DNA of 64,000 nt from Hydrogenophaga taeniospiralis CCUG 15921 (GTDB lineage: Bacteria; Pseudomonadota; Gammaproteobacteria; Burkholderiales; Burkholderiaceae_C). Location of the stretch: the NCBI RefSeq assembly GCF_001592305.1, contig NZ_BCWR01000005.1, forward strand, positions 434,001 through 498,000. Direction: 5' to 3'. Positions within the stretch are counted from its first letter, which is position 1, and each line of letters opens with the position of its first letter. Positions 29,437-39,106 of the stretch are shown in pieces. A program made the position numbers and the translations under genes. A model generated the notes under the pieces. That model had not been told where the DNA came from, searched no databases, and saw only the letters and a program-made list of their open reading frames with translations.

Positions 29437-30300
29437 ATGGACTTTGCCAATTTCCTGATTCAACTCCTCAACAGCCTGCAATACGGCCTGTTGCTGTTCA
29501 TGCTGGCCGCCGGCCTCACCCTGATCTTCGGCATCATGGGTGTGGTCAATCTGGCCCATGGCAGCTTCTACATGCTGGGCGCCTACCTCGCCTGGTTTCT
29601 GGCTTCGCAGTTCGACAGCCTGGTGCTGGCCATCGTGGTGGGCACGCTGCTCGCCGTGGCTCTGGGCTGGGCGCTGGAGTGGCTGCTGTTCCGCCACTTC
29701 TACCACCGCGACCACCTCGATCAGGTGCTGCTCACCTTCGGCCTGATCTACATCTTTGAAGAGGTGCGCTCCATCCTCTGGGGCGACGACGTGCACTCGG
29801 TGCCCGTGCCCGAACTCGTGAACTGGTCCATCCCGCTCACGGAAAACCTGTCCTACCCGGTCTACCGGCTGGTGATCTCGGCGGTCTGCGTGGCGCTGGC
29901 GCTGGGCCTGTACCTCCTGATCTCGAAAACCCGCCTCGGCATGAAGATCCGTGCCGGTGCCTTCAACCGCGAAATGACCGAGGCGCTGGGCATCAACATC
30001 CGCCTGATCCACGGCGTGGTGTTCGCGCTTGGCGTGGCGTTGGCCGCCATCGCCGGCATGATCGCCTCGCCCATCTCCAGCGTGTACCCCGGCATGGGCA
30101 GCTCGGTGCTGATCATGTGTTTCGTGGTGGTCGTCATCGGCGGCATCGGCTCGGTGCGTGGCGCGCTGGTGGCCGCGCTCATGGTGGGCCTGGTGGACAC
30201 CTTCGGCAAGGTGCTGCTGCCACAGATCGCCGGCATGGCCGTCTACATGCTGATGGCCGGCGTGCTGCTCTACAAACCTGAAGGCCTGTTCAAACAATGA
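29437..30300 (+). CDS. ABC transporter permease, LivH type
   Basis: A 287-residue inner-membrane permease with about eight hydrophobic segments. The LivH hallmarks are LTLIFGIMGVVNLAHGSFYMLGAY (read in part) and the cytoplasmic coupling loop MTEALGINIRLIHGVVFALG. It begins 94 bp after the binding-protein stop, with repeat copy A between. Its end overlaps the next permease by 4 bp. Confidence 0.93.
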   Translation: MDFANFLIQLLNSLQYGLLLFMLAAGLTLIFGIMGVVNLAHGSFYMLGAYLAWFLASQFDSLVLAIVVGTLLAVALGWALEWLLFRHFYHRDHLDQVLLTFGLIYIFEEVRSILWGDDVHSVPVPELVNWSIPLTENLSYPVYRLVISAVCVALALGLYLLISKTRLGMKIRAGAFNREMTEALGINIRLIHGVVFALGVALAAIAGMIASPISSVYPGMGSSVLIMCFVVVVIGGIGSVRGALVAALMVGLVDTFGKVLLPQIAGMAVYMLMAGVLLYKPEGLFKQ

Positions 30301-31298
30301 GTTCGCCCAAAGCCCAACTCGAAAAACTGCCACGCAGCGTGCAGGTGCTGCTGGCGCTGGGTGCGGTCGCGCTCGCCGCGTTTCCGCTGGTGCCCTCCGA
30401 CAGCGCCGACTTCTACCTGCAGATGCTCTCGCAGATGATGATCCTGGCGATCTTCGCCATGAGTCTGGACCTGCTGCAGGGCGTGAGCGGCCTGGTCTCG
30501 CTCGGCCACGCCGCCTACTTCGGCCTGGCTGGTTACGCGCTGGCGTTCCTGACCCCGGCCGATGCCCCCATCAGCCTGTGGTGGGCGCTGCCGGTGTCGG
30601 CGCTCGGCGCCGGGCTGGCGGCCCTGGTGATCGGCTTCTTCGTGGTGCGCACGCACGGCATCTACTTCATCATGGTCACCATGGCCTTCGCGCAGATGGT
30701 GTTCTTCCTGTTCTTCGACAACAAGGAGCTCGGGGGATCGGACGGCCTGTACGTCAACTTCCGGCCCGACGCGACCCTGTTCGGCTGGGCCGGCATCGAC
30801 CTGGAAAACAAGACCACCTTCTATTACTTCACGCTGGCGATGCTGGTGGCCGTCTATGCCTTCCTGCGCCGCCTGCTGTTCTCGCCGTTTGGCCGGGTGC
30901 TCGCGGGCATCCGCGTCAACGAACACCGCATGCGTGCGGTGGGCTACGGCACGTTCGGCTACAAGCTCGCCGCCTTCACGCTGGCGGGCACCCTGGCCGG
31001 CGTGGCCGGGTTTCTATGGGCCGCGCAGACCGGCTTCGTGAACCCCGATCTCATGGGTTTTCACATGAGCGCGCACGCCATCATGATGGTGATCCTGGGC
31101 GGCATGGGCAACTTCGCCGGGGCCATCGTGGGCGCCTTCGCATTCGAATACGTGATGCACTTCTTCAAAGACCTCACCAAACACTGGCAACTGCTCATGG
31201 GCAGCTTCATCGTGCTGGTGGTGGTGTTCGCGCCGCGTGGCCTGCTCGGCCTGAGCGAGAAGTTCCAGCGTCGCGGTGGGGGGAACAACGATGAGTGA
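30297..31298 (+). CDS. ABC transporter permease, LivM type
   Basis: A 333-residue inner-membrane permease, partner of the preceding LivH-type protein. LivM marks include GVSGLVSLGHAAYFGLAGYA, RTHGIYFIMVTMAFAQMVFF and the coupling loop VLAGIRVNEHRMRAVGYGTF. It overlaps its neighbours at both ends (4 bp with the upstream permease, 8 bp with the ATPase gene), indicating tight translational coupling. Confidence 0.93.
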   Translation: MSSPKAQLEKLPRSVQVLLALGAVALAAFPLVPSDSADFYLQMLSQMMILAIFAMSLDLLQGVSGLVSLGHAAYFGLAGYALAFLTPADAPISLWWALPVSALGAGLAALVIGFFVVRTHGIYFIMVTMAFAQMVFFLFFDNKELGGSDGLYVNFRPDATLFGWAGIDLENKTTFYYFTLAMLVAVYAFLRRLLFSPFGRVLAGIRVNEHRMRAVGYGTFGYKLAAFTLAGTLAGVAGFLWAAQTGFVNPDLMGFHMSAHAIMMVILGGMGNFAGAIVGAFAFEYVMHFFKDLTKHWQLLMGSFIVLVVVFAPRGLLGLSEKFQRRGGGNNDE

Positions 31299-32055
31299 CC
31301 TCCTGCTCACCGCCCGCAGCCTGACCAAGCGTTTCGGTGGCCTGGCCGCCGTGAACGACGTGTCGGTGGATCTGTTTCGCGACCACATCCATGCCGTGAT
31401 TGGCCCCAACGGCGCGGGCAAGTCCACCCTGACCAACCTGCTCTCGGGCGACCTGCCCCCCACCTCGGGGAGCATCACGCTCAACGGCACGGAAACCGCC
31501 GGCCAGAGTCCGGAGCGCATTTCGCGCCTGGGCCTGGGCCGCAGCTACCAGAAGACCAACATCTTCCTGCCCTTCACGGTGTGGGACAACGTGCGGCTGG
31601 CCGCGCAATCGCGCGAGCGCCACTGGCCCTGGAACCCGCTGCGCTGGATCGGCTCGGCCCAGGCCATGGCCGGGGTCAACCAGCGCTGCGAGCGTGCCAT
31701 CGAGCTCGCTGGCCTGACGCACCGCAGCCAGACCGCGGCCGGCACCACCAGCCATGGCGAGCAGCGCCAGCTCGAAATCGCCATGACCCTGGCGACCGAA
31801 CCCACCGTGCTGCTGCTCGACGAACCCCTGGCCGGCATGGGCCAGGCCGAGGCCGAAAGCATGATCGCCCTGCTGCAGAAGCTGAAGAAGGACCACGCCA
31901 TGATGCTGGTGGAGCACGACATGGACGCCGTGTTCTCGCTGGCCGACCAGCTCACCGTGATGGTCAATGGCCAGGTGATCGCCAGCGGCACGCCGGCCGA
32001 GGTGCGCAGCGATCCGCTCGTGCAAGCGGCGTATCTCGGAGAGGACCACGCATGA
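31291..32055 (+). CDS. ABC transporter ATP-binding protein, LivG type
   Basis: A 254-residue ATPase: Walker A GPNGAGKSTL, Q-loop region SRLGLGRSYQKTNIF, signature-like region SHGEQRQLEIAM, Walker B VLLLDEPLAGMG and switch His MLVEHDMDAVF. The C-terminal helix typical of LivG is present. The start ATG 31291 lies inside the end of the LivM gene. Confidence 0.93.
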   Translation: MSDLLLTARSLTKRFGGLAAVNDVSVDLFRDHIHAVIGPNGAGKSTLTNLLSGDLPPTSGSITLNGTETAGQSPERISRLGLGRSYQKTNIFLPFTVWDNVRLAAQSRERHWPWNPLRWIGSAQAMAGVNQRCERAIELAGLTHRSQTAAGTTSHGEQRQLEIAMTLATEPTVLLLDEPLAGMGQAEAESMIALLQKLKKDHAMMLVEHDMDAVFSLADQLTVMVNGQVIASGTPAEVRSDPLVQAAYLGEDHA

Positions 32056-32768
32056 AAGCCACGCCGCTGATCCAGGCCTCTGGCCTGCACACCCACTACG
32101 GCGCCAGCCACATCCTGCGCGGCGTGGACTTCACCGTCGACCAGGGCCAGACCATTGGACTCATGGGCCGCAACGGCATGGGCAAGACCACCCTGCTCAA
32201 GTCGCTCATGGGCATCGTCAAGCCCAGCGGTGGTGGCGTGCTTATCAAGGGCCGGCCCATGACGGGCGCCTCCACCTTCGAGATCGCACGCGAAGGCATC
32301 GCCTACGTGCCCGAAGGCCGCGGCATCTTCGGCAACCTCAGCGTGAAGGAAAACCTGGTCATGTCGGCCCGCGCCGGCTGCAAGGGCCAGCGCGACTGGA
32401 CCTACGACCGCGTGCTGGAGACCTTCCCACGCCTGGCCGAGCGCCTGAACCACGGCGGCCAGCAGCTCAGCGGCGGTGAGCAGCAGATGCTGACCATCGG
32501 CCGCGCGCTCATGACCAACCCCGACGTGCTGATCCTTGACGAAGCCACCGAAGGCCTGGCGCCGCTGATCGCGCGCGAAATCTGGCGCATCTGCGGCCTG
32601 ATCCGCGAAAGCGGTATCAGCAGCGTCATCGTGGACAAGAACTGGAAACACGTGACCCAGATCACCGACCGCAACGTCATCCTCGTCAAGGGCGAGGTGG
32701 CGTTCGAAGGCAGTTCGGACGAACTGCTGTCAAAGCCAGAATTGCTGGAGCAGTACCTCGGGGTGTGA
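32052..32768 (+). CDS. ABC transporter ATP-binding protein, LivF type
   Basis: A 238-residue ATPase: Walker A GRNGMGKTTL, the LivF-typical AREGIAYVPEGRGIFGNLSV, signature LSGGEQQML, Walker B VLILDEATEGL and the end region VIVDKNWKHVTQITD. At the switch position the sequence reads IVDKN, without the usual His; this Lys/Asn variant is seen in some LivF-like proteins. It overlaps the LivG gene by 4 bp and closes the transporter operon. Confidence 0.92.
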   Translation: MKATPLIQASGLHTHYGASHILRGVDFTVDQGQTIGLMGRNGMGKTTLLKSLMGIVKPSGGGVLIKGRPMTGASTFEIAREGIAYVPEGRGIFGNLSVKENLVMSARAGCKGQRDWTYDRVLETFPRLAERLNHGGQQLSGGEQQMLTIGRALMTNPDVLILDEATEGLAPLIAREIWRICGLIRESGISSVIVDKNWKHVTQITDRNVILVKGEVAFEGSSDELLSKPELLEQYLGV

Positions 32769-32900
32769 AGCCGCGCCATGCGGCTATAGTGCGGCGAGCG
32801 ATTCTTGGTCCCAAGCCAGGGACGACATGGACCTGGATGTGCCCACCGGCTTTGCTGCATCCGTCATGACTGATGAGTCGTCTACATCAAAGTCAGCCTC

Positions 32901-33494
32901 ATGAAGTGCCTCGTCGTCATCGCCCACCCCAGCACCGACAGTCTGTGTCATTCGATGGCACAGTCCGCCATTGCCGCCTTGAAAGCGGGCGGCCACGAGG
33001 TCATGATTGAAGACCTCTACCTCTCTGGTTTTTCTCCCGCCTTGACAGTCAATGAACGCCAAAGCTACTACAGCCCGGCGTTCGACTCTGCCGCTGTCCA
33101 AGATCAAATCGACCGTTTGCTGTCCGCCGAAGCCCTGGTGCTTGTTTTCCCCACTTGGTGGTTTGGCTTTCCCGCCATCCTGAAAGGGTGGTTTGATCGC
33201 ATCTGGGCACCCGGCATTGCATACGATCACGCCACCGATCTTGGCGCGATCAAGCCACGGCTCCACAACCTGCGAAGTGCATTGGCCGTTACGTCTCTTG
33301 GCTCGCCGTGGTGGGTTGACCGCTTGCTTCTCTGGCAGCCTGTGAAACGTGTGCTCAAGACGGCGCTGCTGGGCACTTGTGCGCCCCGCTGCCGGTTCGA
33401 GATGTTGTCGCTTTACAAAGCAGAATCGCTCACCCAAGTCGGGGTCCAATCGTTTTGCTCGCGTGTCGAGCGCGCAATTGGCAAATGGACTTGA
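32901..33494 (+). CDS. NAD(P)H-dependent oxidoreductase, flavodoxin-like fold
   Basis: A 197-residue protein of the NQO/KefF-like family: MKCLVVIAHPSTDSLCHSMA at the N-terminus, LVLVFPTWWFGFPAILKGWFDRIW in the flavin-binding region (read in parts). It likely binds FMN or FAD and reduces quinones or related electrophiles. It lies between the transporter operon and pobR. Base composition is a little less GC-rich than its neighbours. A role in aromatic metabolism is possible but not shown. Confidence 0.85.
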   Translation: MKCLVVIAHPSTDSLCHSMAQSAIAALKAGGHEVMIEDLYLSGFSPALTVNERQSYYSPAFDSAAVQDQIDRLLSAEALVLVFPTWWFGFPAILKGWFDRIWAPGIAYDHATDLGAIKPRLHNLRSALAVTSLGSPWWVDRLLLWQPVKRVLKTALLGTCAPRCRFEMLSLYKAESLTQVGVQSFCSRVERAIGKWT

Positions 33495-33558
33495 CTGCTC
33501 GCCATCTGTCAGCGACCCCTCCGACCGGGCAATAGGAGCTGCGGCGATATTCGCCCGC

Positions 33559-34341
33559 TTACAGCAACGGTCGCAGTTCCCTCGCGGCGTCCAGCAGAAG
33601 CGGCAGCAAGTCCTGGCGCATGGCCGCCGACTCCAATCGGTCGGGCGACGCCACCACGTTGAGCGCTGCCACTGTTTTTCCTTGCATGTTGCGCAGCGGC
33701 ACGGCCAGCGCGTGCACGCCGAGTTCGTGTTCCTCGCTGGCCACGGCGTAGTCGTCGGCCTTCACCTGTGCCACGACCGCGCGAAACGCCTTGTGGTCGA
33801 TGATGGTCTTCGGCGTCAGCCGCGCCAGTTCGCGGCCCTTGAGCCAGGCGTTGAATTCGGCGCGTGGCAGCGCGGCCAGCAGCACACGGCCAGTGGAGGT
33901 GGCGTGCACCGGCAGCCGCGCGCCCAGGTGCAGGCCGTAGGCCATGAGGCGCTGACCGCCGATGGACACGCTGCGCGCCACGATCACCACCTCGTCGCCA
34001 TCGAGCACCACGGCGGAGAACGACTCGCGCGTCTGCGCCGCCAGCCGGTTCAGCGTGGGCTGCAGCAGGCGTGGCAGCCGGGCCGAAGAGAGGTAGCTGC
34101 CCGAAAACCGCAGCACCTTGGCCGAGAGCCAGTAGTGGCTGCCGTCGGTGTCCAGATAGCCCAGGTAGGCCAGCGTGAGCAGGTGGCGGCGGGCGGCCGC
34201 GCGGGTCAGGCCGGCGCGCTCGGCGGCCTGCGTGGCATTGAGCCGCTGGCGTTCGGTGTCGAAACTCTCCAGCACGGCCATGCCCTTGGCCATGCCTTCG
34301 ATGAAGTCGGCCTTGGCGATGACTTTCGGTTCATTGTTCAT
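33559..34341 (-). CDS. pobR: IclR family regulator, PobR/PcaR-like
   Basis: A 260-residue IclR regulator with an N-terminal winged helix (FIEGMAKGMAVLESF, LNATQAAERAGLTRAAARRHLLTL) and a C-terminal effector domain (GLHLGARLPVHATSTGRVLLAALP, GVHALAVPLRNMQG). The FIEGMAKGMAVLESF opening is typical of the pca/pob subgroup that controls 4-hydroxybenzoate and protocatechuate genes. It is divergent from pobA. The start at ATG 34341 is chosen over 34398 because an operator-like repeat array lies at 34344-34380, directly upstream. The symbol is inferred from family and position. Confidence 0.82.
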   Translation of the reverse strand: MNNEPKVIAKADFIEGMAKGMAVLESFDTERQRLNATQAAERAGLTRAAARRHLLTLAYLGYLDTDGSHYWLSAKVLRFSGSYLSSARLPRLLQPTLNRLAAQTRESFSAVVLDGDEVVIVARSVSIGGQRLMAYGLHLGARLPVHATSTGRVLLAALPRAEFNAWLKGRELARLTPKTIIDHKAFRAVVAQVKADDYAVASEEHELGVHALAVPLRNMQGKTVAALNVVASPDRLESAAMRQDLLPLLLDAARELRPLL

Positions 34342-34343
34342 GC

Positions 34344-34380
34344 TGCGCGATGATCGCACAAGACCACTGATGATCGCGCA
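34344..34380. promoter_or_regulatory. Putative PobR operator
   Basis: Three related 8-mers: TGCGCGAT (34344-34351) and ATCGCACA (34353-34360) form a 17-bp palindrome with one mismatch, and ATCGCGCA (34373-34380) repeats the second arm 20 bp downstream. Two inverted repeats plus one direct repeat is the known operator design of IclR-type PobR/PcaU. It lies between pobR and pobA. Confidence 0.65.
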
Positions 34381-34490
34381 GGTATCGACTTCATCCATTG
34401 AAAACCCGATGGCTTCTACCTATTCTGCAGACTCCTTCAACCACATTTTTCGCCCACCCGCCACGCCAGAGGCTGTCAATGCCAGGGAAC

Positions 34491-35758
<1,268 letters not shown>

Positions 35759-35765
35759 ACGACCC

Positions 35766-35842
35766 ACCCCCGCGCCGCCTGCGGCGTCACCCCCTCAAGG
35801 GGGCAATGCGAGTGGCCCGGCAGAGCCGGTTCCACCGCATCC
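35766..35842 (+). repeat. Dispersed three-hairpin element, copy C
   Basis: About 77 bp starting 8 bp after the pobA stop: CGCGCCGCCTGCGGCG, CCCCCTCAAGGGGG, then GGCCCGGCAGAGCCGG and CCGCATCC. It is in direct orientation to copy A and inverted to copy B. Confidence 0.8.
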
Positions 35843-35946
35843 TGGGTGACGTCACGTCGTGCCGGCGGTGGCGTTTGCGTTGGCACCGGGATTTCGCCGC
35901 AGCGTTGTCGCGCTCGCGCTTCGAAGCGACCTGACCAGGCGGTACA

Positions 35947-35962
35947 TTGACGTAAACGTCAA
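35947..35962. promoter_or_regulatory. LiuR-like palindromic operator
   Basis: Perfect inverted repeat TTGACG-TAAA-CGTCAA, 12 bp before the CoA-transferase start. The ACGT-NN-ACGT core is that of MerR-family LiuR sites, which control leucine and branched acyl-CoA degradation in proteobacteria. No MerR gene is in the window. Confidence 0.55.
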
Positions 35963-35973
35963 CCGGTAACGCC

Positions 35974-36891
35974 ATGTCCTCACCCGCCCCCTCCCCGATC
36001 AAAGCTCTCAAGCCGCTGCGCGCCGTGCGCGTGCTCAGCCTCGCGCTCAACCTGCCCGGGCCGGCCGCGTTCATGCGCCTCAAGGCCATGGGCGCCACCT
36101 GCATCAAGGCCGAGCCGCCCGGCCCCAAGGGTGCGCCCGCAGGCACCAGCGGCGACCCGATGGGCCAGTACAACCCGACCGCCTACGCCACGCTGCACGC
36201 GGGCATCAAGGTCCTGAGCATCGACCTGAAGACCGACAAGGGCCAGGCCCGGCTGCACCGGGAACTGGCGCGCACCGACCTGCTGCTGACCTCGTTCCGC
36301 CCCTCGGCGCTGGCCAAGCTGGGCCTCTCCTGGAAGGCGCTGCACAAGGCCTACCCGCAGCTCTCGGTCGTGGCCATCGTGGGTGCGCCCGGCGCGCGCG
36401 CCGAAGAGCCGGGGCACGACCTGACGTATCTGGCCGACGCCGGTCTGGTGACGGGGCTGGAGCTGCCGGCCACGCTGTTCGCCGACATGGGCGGCGCGCT
36501 CATGGCCTGCGAGGCGGCCCTGAAGGCCGTGCTGGCGCAGAAAACGAGTGGCAGGGGTTCGTTCCAGGAGGTCGCGCTCTCGGACGCCGCCGCCTGGCTC
36601 GCCCTGCCCCGCGACTGGGGCCTGACCCTGCCCAGCGGCTCGGTGGGCGGCGCCCATGCGGGCTACCGCGTCTACCCCTGCCAGGATGGCCGTGTGGCCG
36701 TGGCTGCGCTGGAGCCGCACTTTGCCGCGTCCCTCTGCGCAGCCGCAGGCGTGGCCATGGCCGATGTGCGCACGATGTTCCGGCCCGAGGTGCACACCGC
36801 CATCGCCCGCTTCCTGGCCGGCCAGACGCGCCAGCAGCTCGACCAGCTCGCCGCCGCCCATGACATTCCCTTGCACACCTTGCCGGCCTGA
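35974..36891 (+). CDS. CoA transferase / alpha-methylacyl-CoA racemase-like (family III)
   Basis: A 305-residue CaiB/BaiF-family protein. It has the GHDLTYLA segment (His148, Asp149) and LFADMGGALMA (Asp171), which match the His/Asp pair of alpha-methylacyl-CoA racemase better than the Asp of formyl-CoA transferase. At 305 residues it is shorter than most relatives (about 360-400), mainly at the C-terminus. A racemase role on 2-methyl-branched acyl-CoA would suit the LiuR-like operator upstream, but this is inference. It stands alone, convergent with an amidotransferase gene. Confidence 0.82.
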   Translation: MSSPAPSPIKALKPLRAVRVLSLALNLPGPAAFMRLKAMGATCIKAEPPGPKGAPAGTSGDPMGQYNPTAYATLHAGIKVLSIDLKTDKGQARLHRELARTDLLLTSFRPSALAKLGLSWKALHKAYPQLSVVAIVGAPGARAEEPGHDLTYLADAGLVTGLELPATLFADMGGALMACEAALKAVLAQKTSGRGSFQEVALSDAAAWLALPRDWGLTLPSGSVGGAHAGYRVYPCQDGRVAVAALEPHFAASLCAAAGVAMADVRTMFRPEVHTAIARFLAGQTRQQLDQLAAAHDIPLHTLPA

Positions 36892-36900
36892 ACGCGCATG

Positions 36901-37779
36901 TCAGGCGGGTGCCGCGAGCCCGGCTTCACCCGTCTTTGGCAAGGGCCAGGCCCGGCCTGCCGTGCCGGTGGGCTGCGGAAAGCGGATGGTTTCGGGCTCG
37001 TGGTGCGACCAGACTTCCCGCCCCATCACGAACACCTTGCTCTCGCCAGTGCGCAGCGCGCGCCAGGGTTCGTCCAGCGTCAGGGGTTCGGTGGCGATGA
37101 TGACCATGCAGTCCACTTCGCCATTGAGCGCGCCCAGGTCCATGCGGATGTCGCAGTCCACCAGCCGGGCCATGGGGAACGGATGCGCTCGCTCCAGGCT
37201 GGCCAGCTGGCTGGAGCAGTGGGCGTACAGCGCATCGCCGTTGGTCAGCAGGTAGTTGAAGTTGCCGTAGCGCGCCACCTCGCGGTTGAGCCGGGCCAGC
37301 ACTGGCGCCAGTTCGGTCCATTCCGGCGGACGCAGCCGGTCAGCGAAGGTCTGCCGCAGGCATTGCATCAGGTAGCAGAACGCCTTCTCGCTGTCGGTGT
37401 TGCCCACCGGCAGGAAGCCGCCGTCGAGTGCCGGATGGAAGTTGCGCAGATCGCCGTTGTGGGCGAAGAACCAGTTCTGTCCCAGCCACTCGCGGGTGAA
37501 AGGATGGGTGTTGGCCAGGCTCACGGTGCCCTGCGTGGCCTTGCGGATGTGCGAGATCACCGTGCGCGACTGGATCGGGTAGCTGCGCACGAATTCCGCC
37601 AGCATCGACTCGCTCGCCGGCCGGTCGTCGAGAAACATGCGCGAGCCGGTGGGCTCGTAGAACGCGATGCCCCAGCCGTCCACATGGTCGGCGGTGCAGC
37701 CCCCACGCTGGGCAAACCCGGTGAACGAAAACCGGATGGACGCGGTGGTGTTGCAGCTCATGCCCAGCAGTTGACACAT
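36901..37779 (-). CDS. Class II glutamine amidotransferase (YafJ-like)
   Basis: A 292-residue protein starting MCQLLGMSCN, where Cys2 is the N-terminal nucleophile after Met removal. Further Ntn-hydrolase marks: HVDGWGIAFYE, VISHIRKATQG, NTHPFTREW and FAHNGDLRNF. It consists of the glutaminase domain only, so the acceptor partner or substrate is unknown; YafJ-type proteins are single-domain. It lies 22 bp downstream of the racemase gene and may be co-transcribed. Confidence 0.9.
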   Translation of the reverse strand: MCQLLGMSCNTTASIRFSFTGFAQRGGCTADHVDGWGIAFYEPTGSRMFLDDRPASESMLAEFVRSYPIQSRTVISHIRKATQGTVSLANTHPFTREWLGQNWFFAHNGDLRNFHPALDGGFLPVGNTDSEKAFCYLMQCLRQTFADRLRPPEWTELAPVLARLNREVARYGNFNYLLTNGDALYAHCSSQLASLERAHPFPMARLVDCDIRMDLGALNGEVDCMVIIATEPLTLDEPWRALRTGESKVFVMGREVWSHHEPETIRFPQPTGTAGRAWPLPKTGEAGLAAPA

Positions 37780-37801
37780 GTCGATGCGCTCCCCGGGCCG
37801 C

Positions 37802-38494
37802 TCACTCGGCCAAGGCGAAGTTCACGGCCGCCATGGCGTGCAGCGCCGTGGTGTCGAAGGTGGGCAGGCAACTGTCTTTTGGCCCCACGATCAGCGGCAG
37901 TTCGGTGCAGCCCAGCACCACGCCCTGGGCGCCACGTGCCTTGAGCGACGCGATGCAGGCCGAGAGCCAGGCGCGCGATGCGGGTGGCAGCTGGCCCTGG
38001 CACAGCTCTTCGAAGATGATGCGGTGGATCTCGATGCGCTCGGCCTCGTCGGGGATGACGCAGCGGATACCGCGCGAAGCCAGCCGCTCCACGTAGAAGT
38101 CCTGCTCCATGGTGAAGCGCGTGCCCATAAGGCCCACCGCGTCCAGCCCCTGAGCCAGGATGGCGTCGGCGGTCACATCGGCGATGTGCAGCAAAGGAAC
38201 GTCGGACGCCGCTTGAACTTCTGGCGCCAGCTTGTGCATGGTGTTGGTGCCGATCAGCAGGCACTGGGCACCGGTCTCCTGCAGACGCCGCGCCGCCTGG
38301 CGCAGGATGTCGGCCATGCCCGACCAGTCACCGGCGCGTTGCCGTTGCGCGATGTCCTGGAAGTCCAGGCTCACCAGGTTCAGGCGGGCGCTGCTGAGGC
38401 CGCCCAGGCGACGCGCCACCTCGCGGTTGATCAACTGGTAATACAGGGTGGTCGATTCCCAGCTCATGCCGCCGATCAGGCCAATGGTTTTCAT
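37802..38494 (-). CDS. Aspartate/glutamate racemase family protein
   Basis: A 230-residue PLP-independent racemase of the Asp/Glu/hydantoin family. MKTIGLIGGMSWESTTLYYQ is the typical start; the second active-site loop VLGCTELPL carries Cys196. In the first active-site loop Thr83 (IGTNTMHK) replaces the usual Cys, the same atypical Thr/Cys pair reported for E. coli YgeA, an L-Asp/Glu-specific racemase. Divergent from an Lrp/AsnC gene, which may regulate it. Confidence 0.9.
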   Translation of the reverse strand: MKTIGLIGGMSWESTTLYYQLINREVARRLGGLSSARLNLVSLDFQDIAQRQRAGDWSGMADILRQAARRLQETGAQCLLIGTNTMHKLAPEVQAASDVPLLHIADVTADAILAQGLDAVGLMGTRFTMEQDFYVERLASRGIRCVIPDEAERIEIHRIIFEELCQGQLPPASRAWLSACIASLKARGAQGVVLGCTELPLIVGPKDSCLPTFDTTALHAMAAVNFALAE

Positions 38495-38608
38495 GCGTGC
38501 TCCAAAGCGTGTTGTGAATGCTGGGAGTGTGCGTGGACGGACGCAGAACCGGCTTGCCTTTCCAGCGCAGGAAATGGCCTAATGGGGAAACTATTTCTAC
38601 AAAATCAC

Positions 38609-39082
38609 ATGAAAAAGAAACTGGATGCGATTGATCGGCAGATTCTTACGATCCTGCAGCGCGACGCCGAAACCCCGCTGGCCGATCTGGCCCAGGCGGT
38701 GAACCTCTCGTCCACGCCTTGCTGGCGGCGCATCCAGCGGCTGCGCGAGCATGGCTTCATCACCCGCCACGTGGCGCTGGTCGACCCGCGCAAGATCAAC
38801 CTCGGCGTCACCGTATTCGTGGCGGTGCGCACCAACCAGCACAGCCAGGCCTGGTTCGAGGGCTTTCGCGACACCGTGCGCGACATCCCCGAGATCGTCG
38901 AGTTCTACCGCATGAGCGGCGACGTGGACTACCTGCTGCGTGTGGTGGTGCCCGACATCGCTGCCTACGACGCGGTCTACAAGCGCTTGATCCGCTCGGT
39001 CGAGCTCTCGGACGTGAGCAGCAGTTTCGCCATGGAGGAACTGAAGTTCACCACCGCCCTGCCGCTGGACTACGCGGACTGA
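38609..39082 (+). CDS. Lrp/AsnC family transcriptional regulator
   Basis: A 157-residue regulator with an N-terminal helix-turn-helix (LDAIDRQILTILQRDAETPL, VNLSSTPCWRRIQRL) and a C-terminal RAM domain (PEIVEFYRMSGDVDYLLRVVV). The family responds to amino acids. It is divergent from the racemase gene, so local control of amino-acid racemisation is likely. The start at ATG 38609 (MKKKLDAID) is preferred; an in-frame ATG lies 9 codons upstream. Confidence 0.9.
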   Translation: MKKKLDAIDRQILTILQRDAETPLADLAQAVNLSSTPCWRRIQRLREHGFITRHVALVDPRKINLGVTVFVAVRTNQHSQAWFEGFRDTVRDIPEIVEFYRMSGDVDYLLRVVVPDIAAYDAVYKRLIRSVELSDVSSSFAMEELKFTTALPLDYAD

Positions 39083-39106
39083 CCCGCGAGCCGAAGCCTC
39101 GGCCGC

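Noticed and set aside
28155-32768. Leucine/isoleucine/valine transporter as a firm call
   Set aside because: The family is right, but the context with pobA makes an aromatic ligand more likely, so liv gene symbols were not given.
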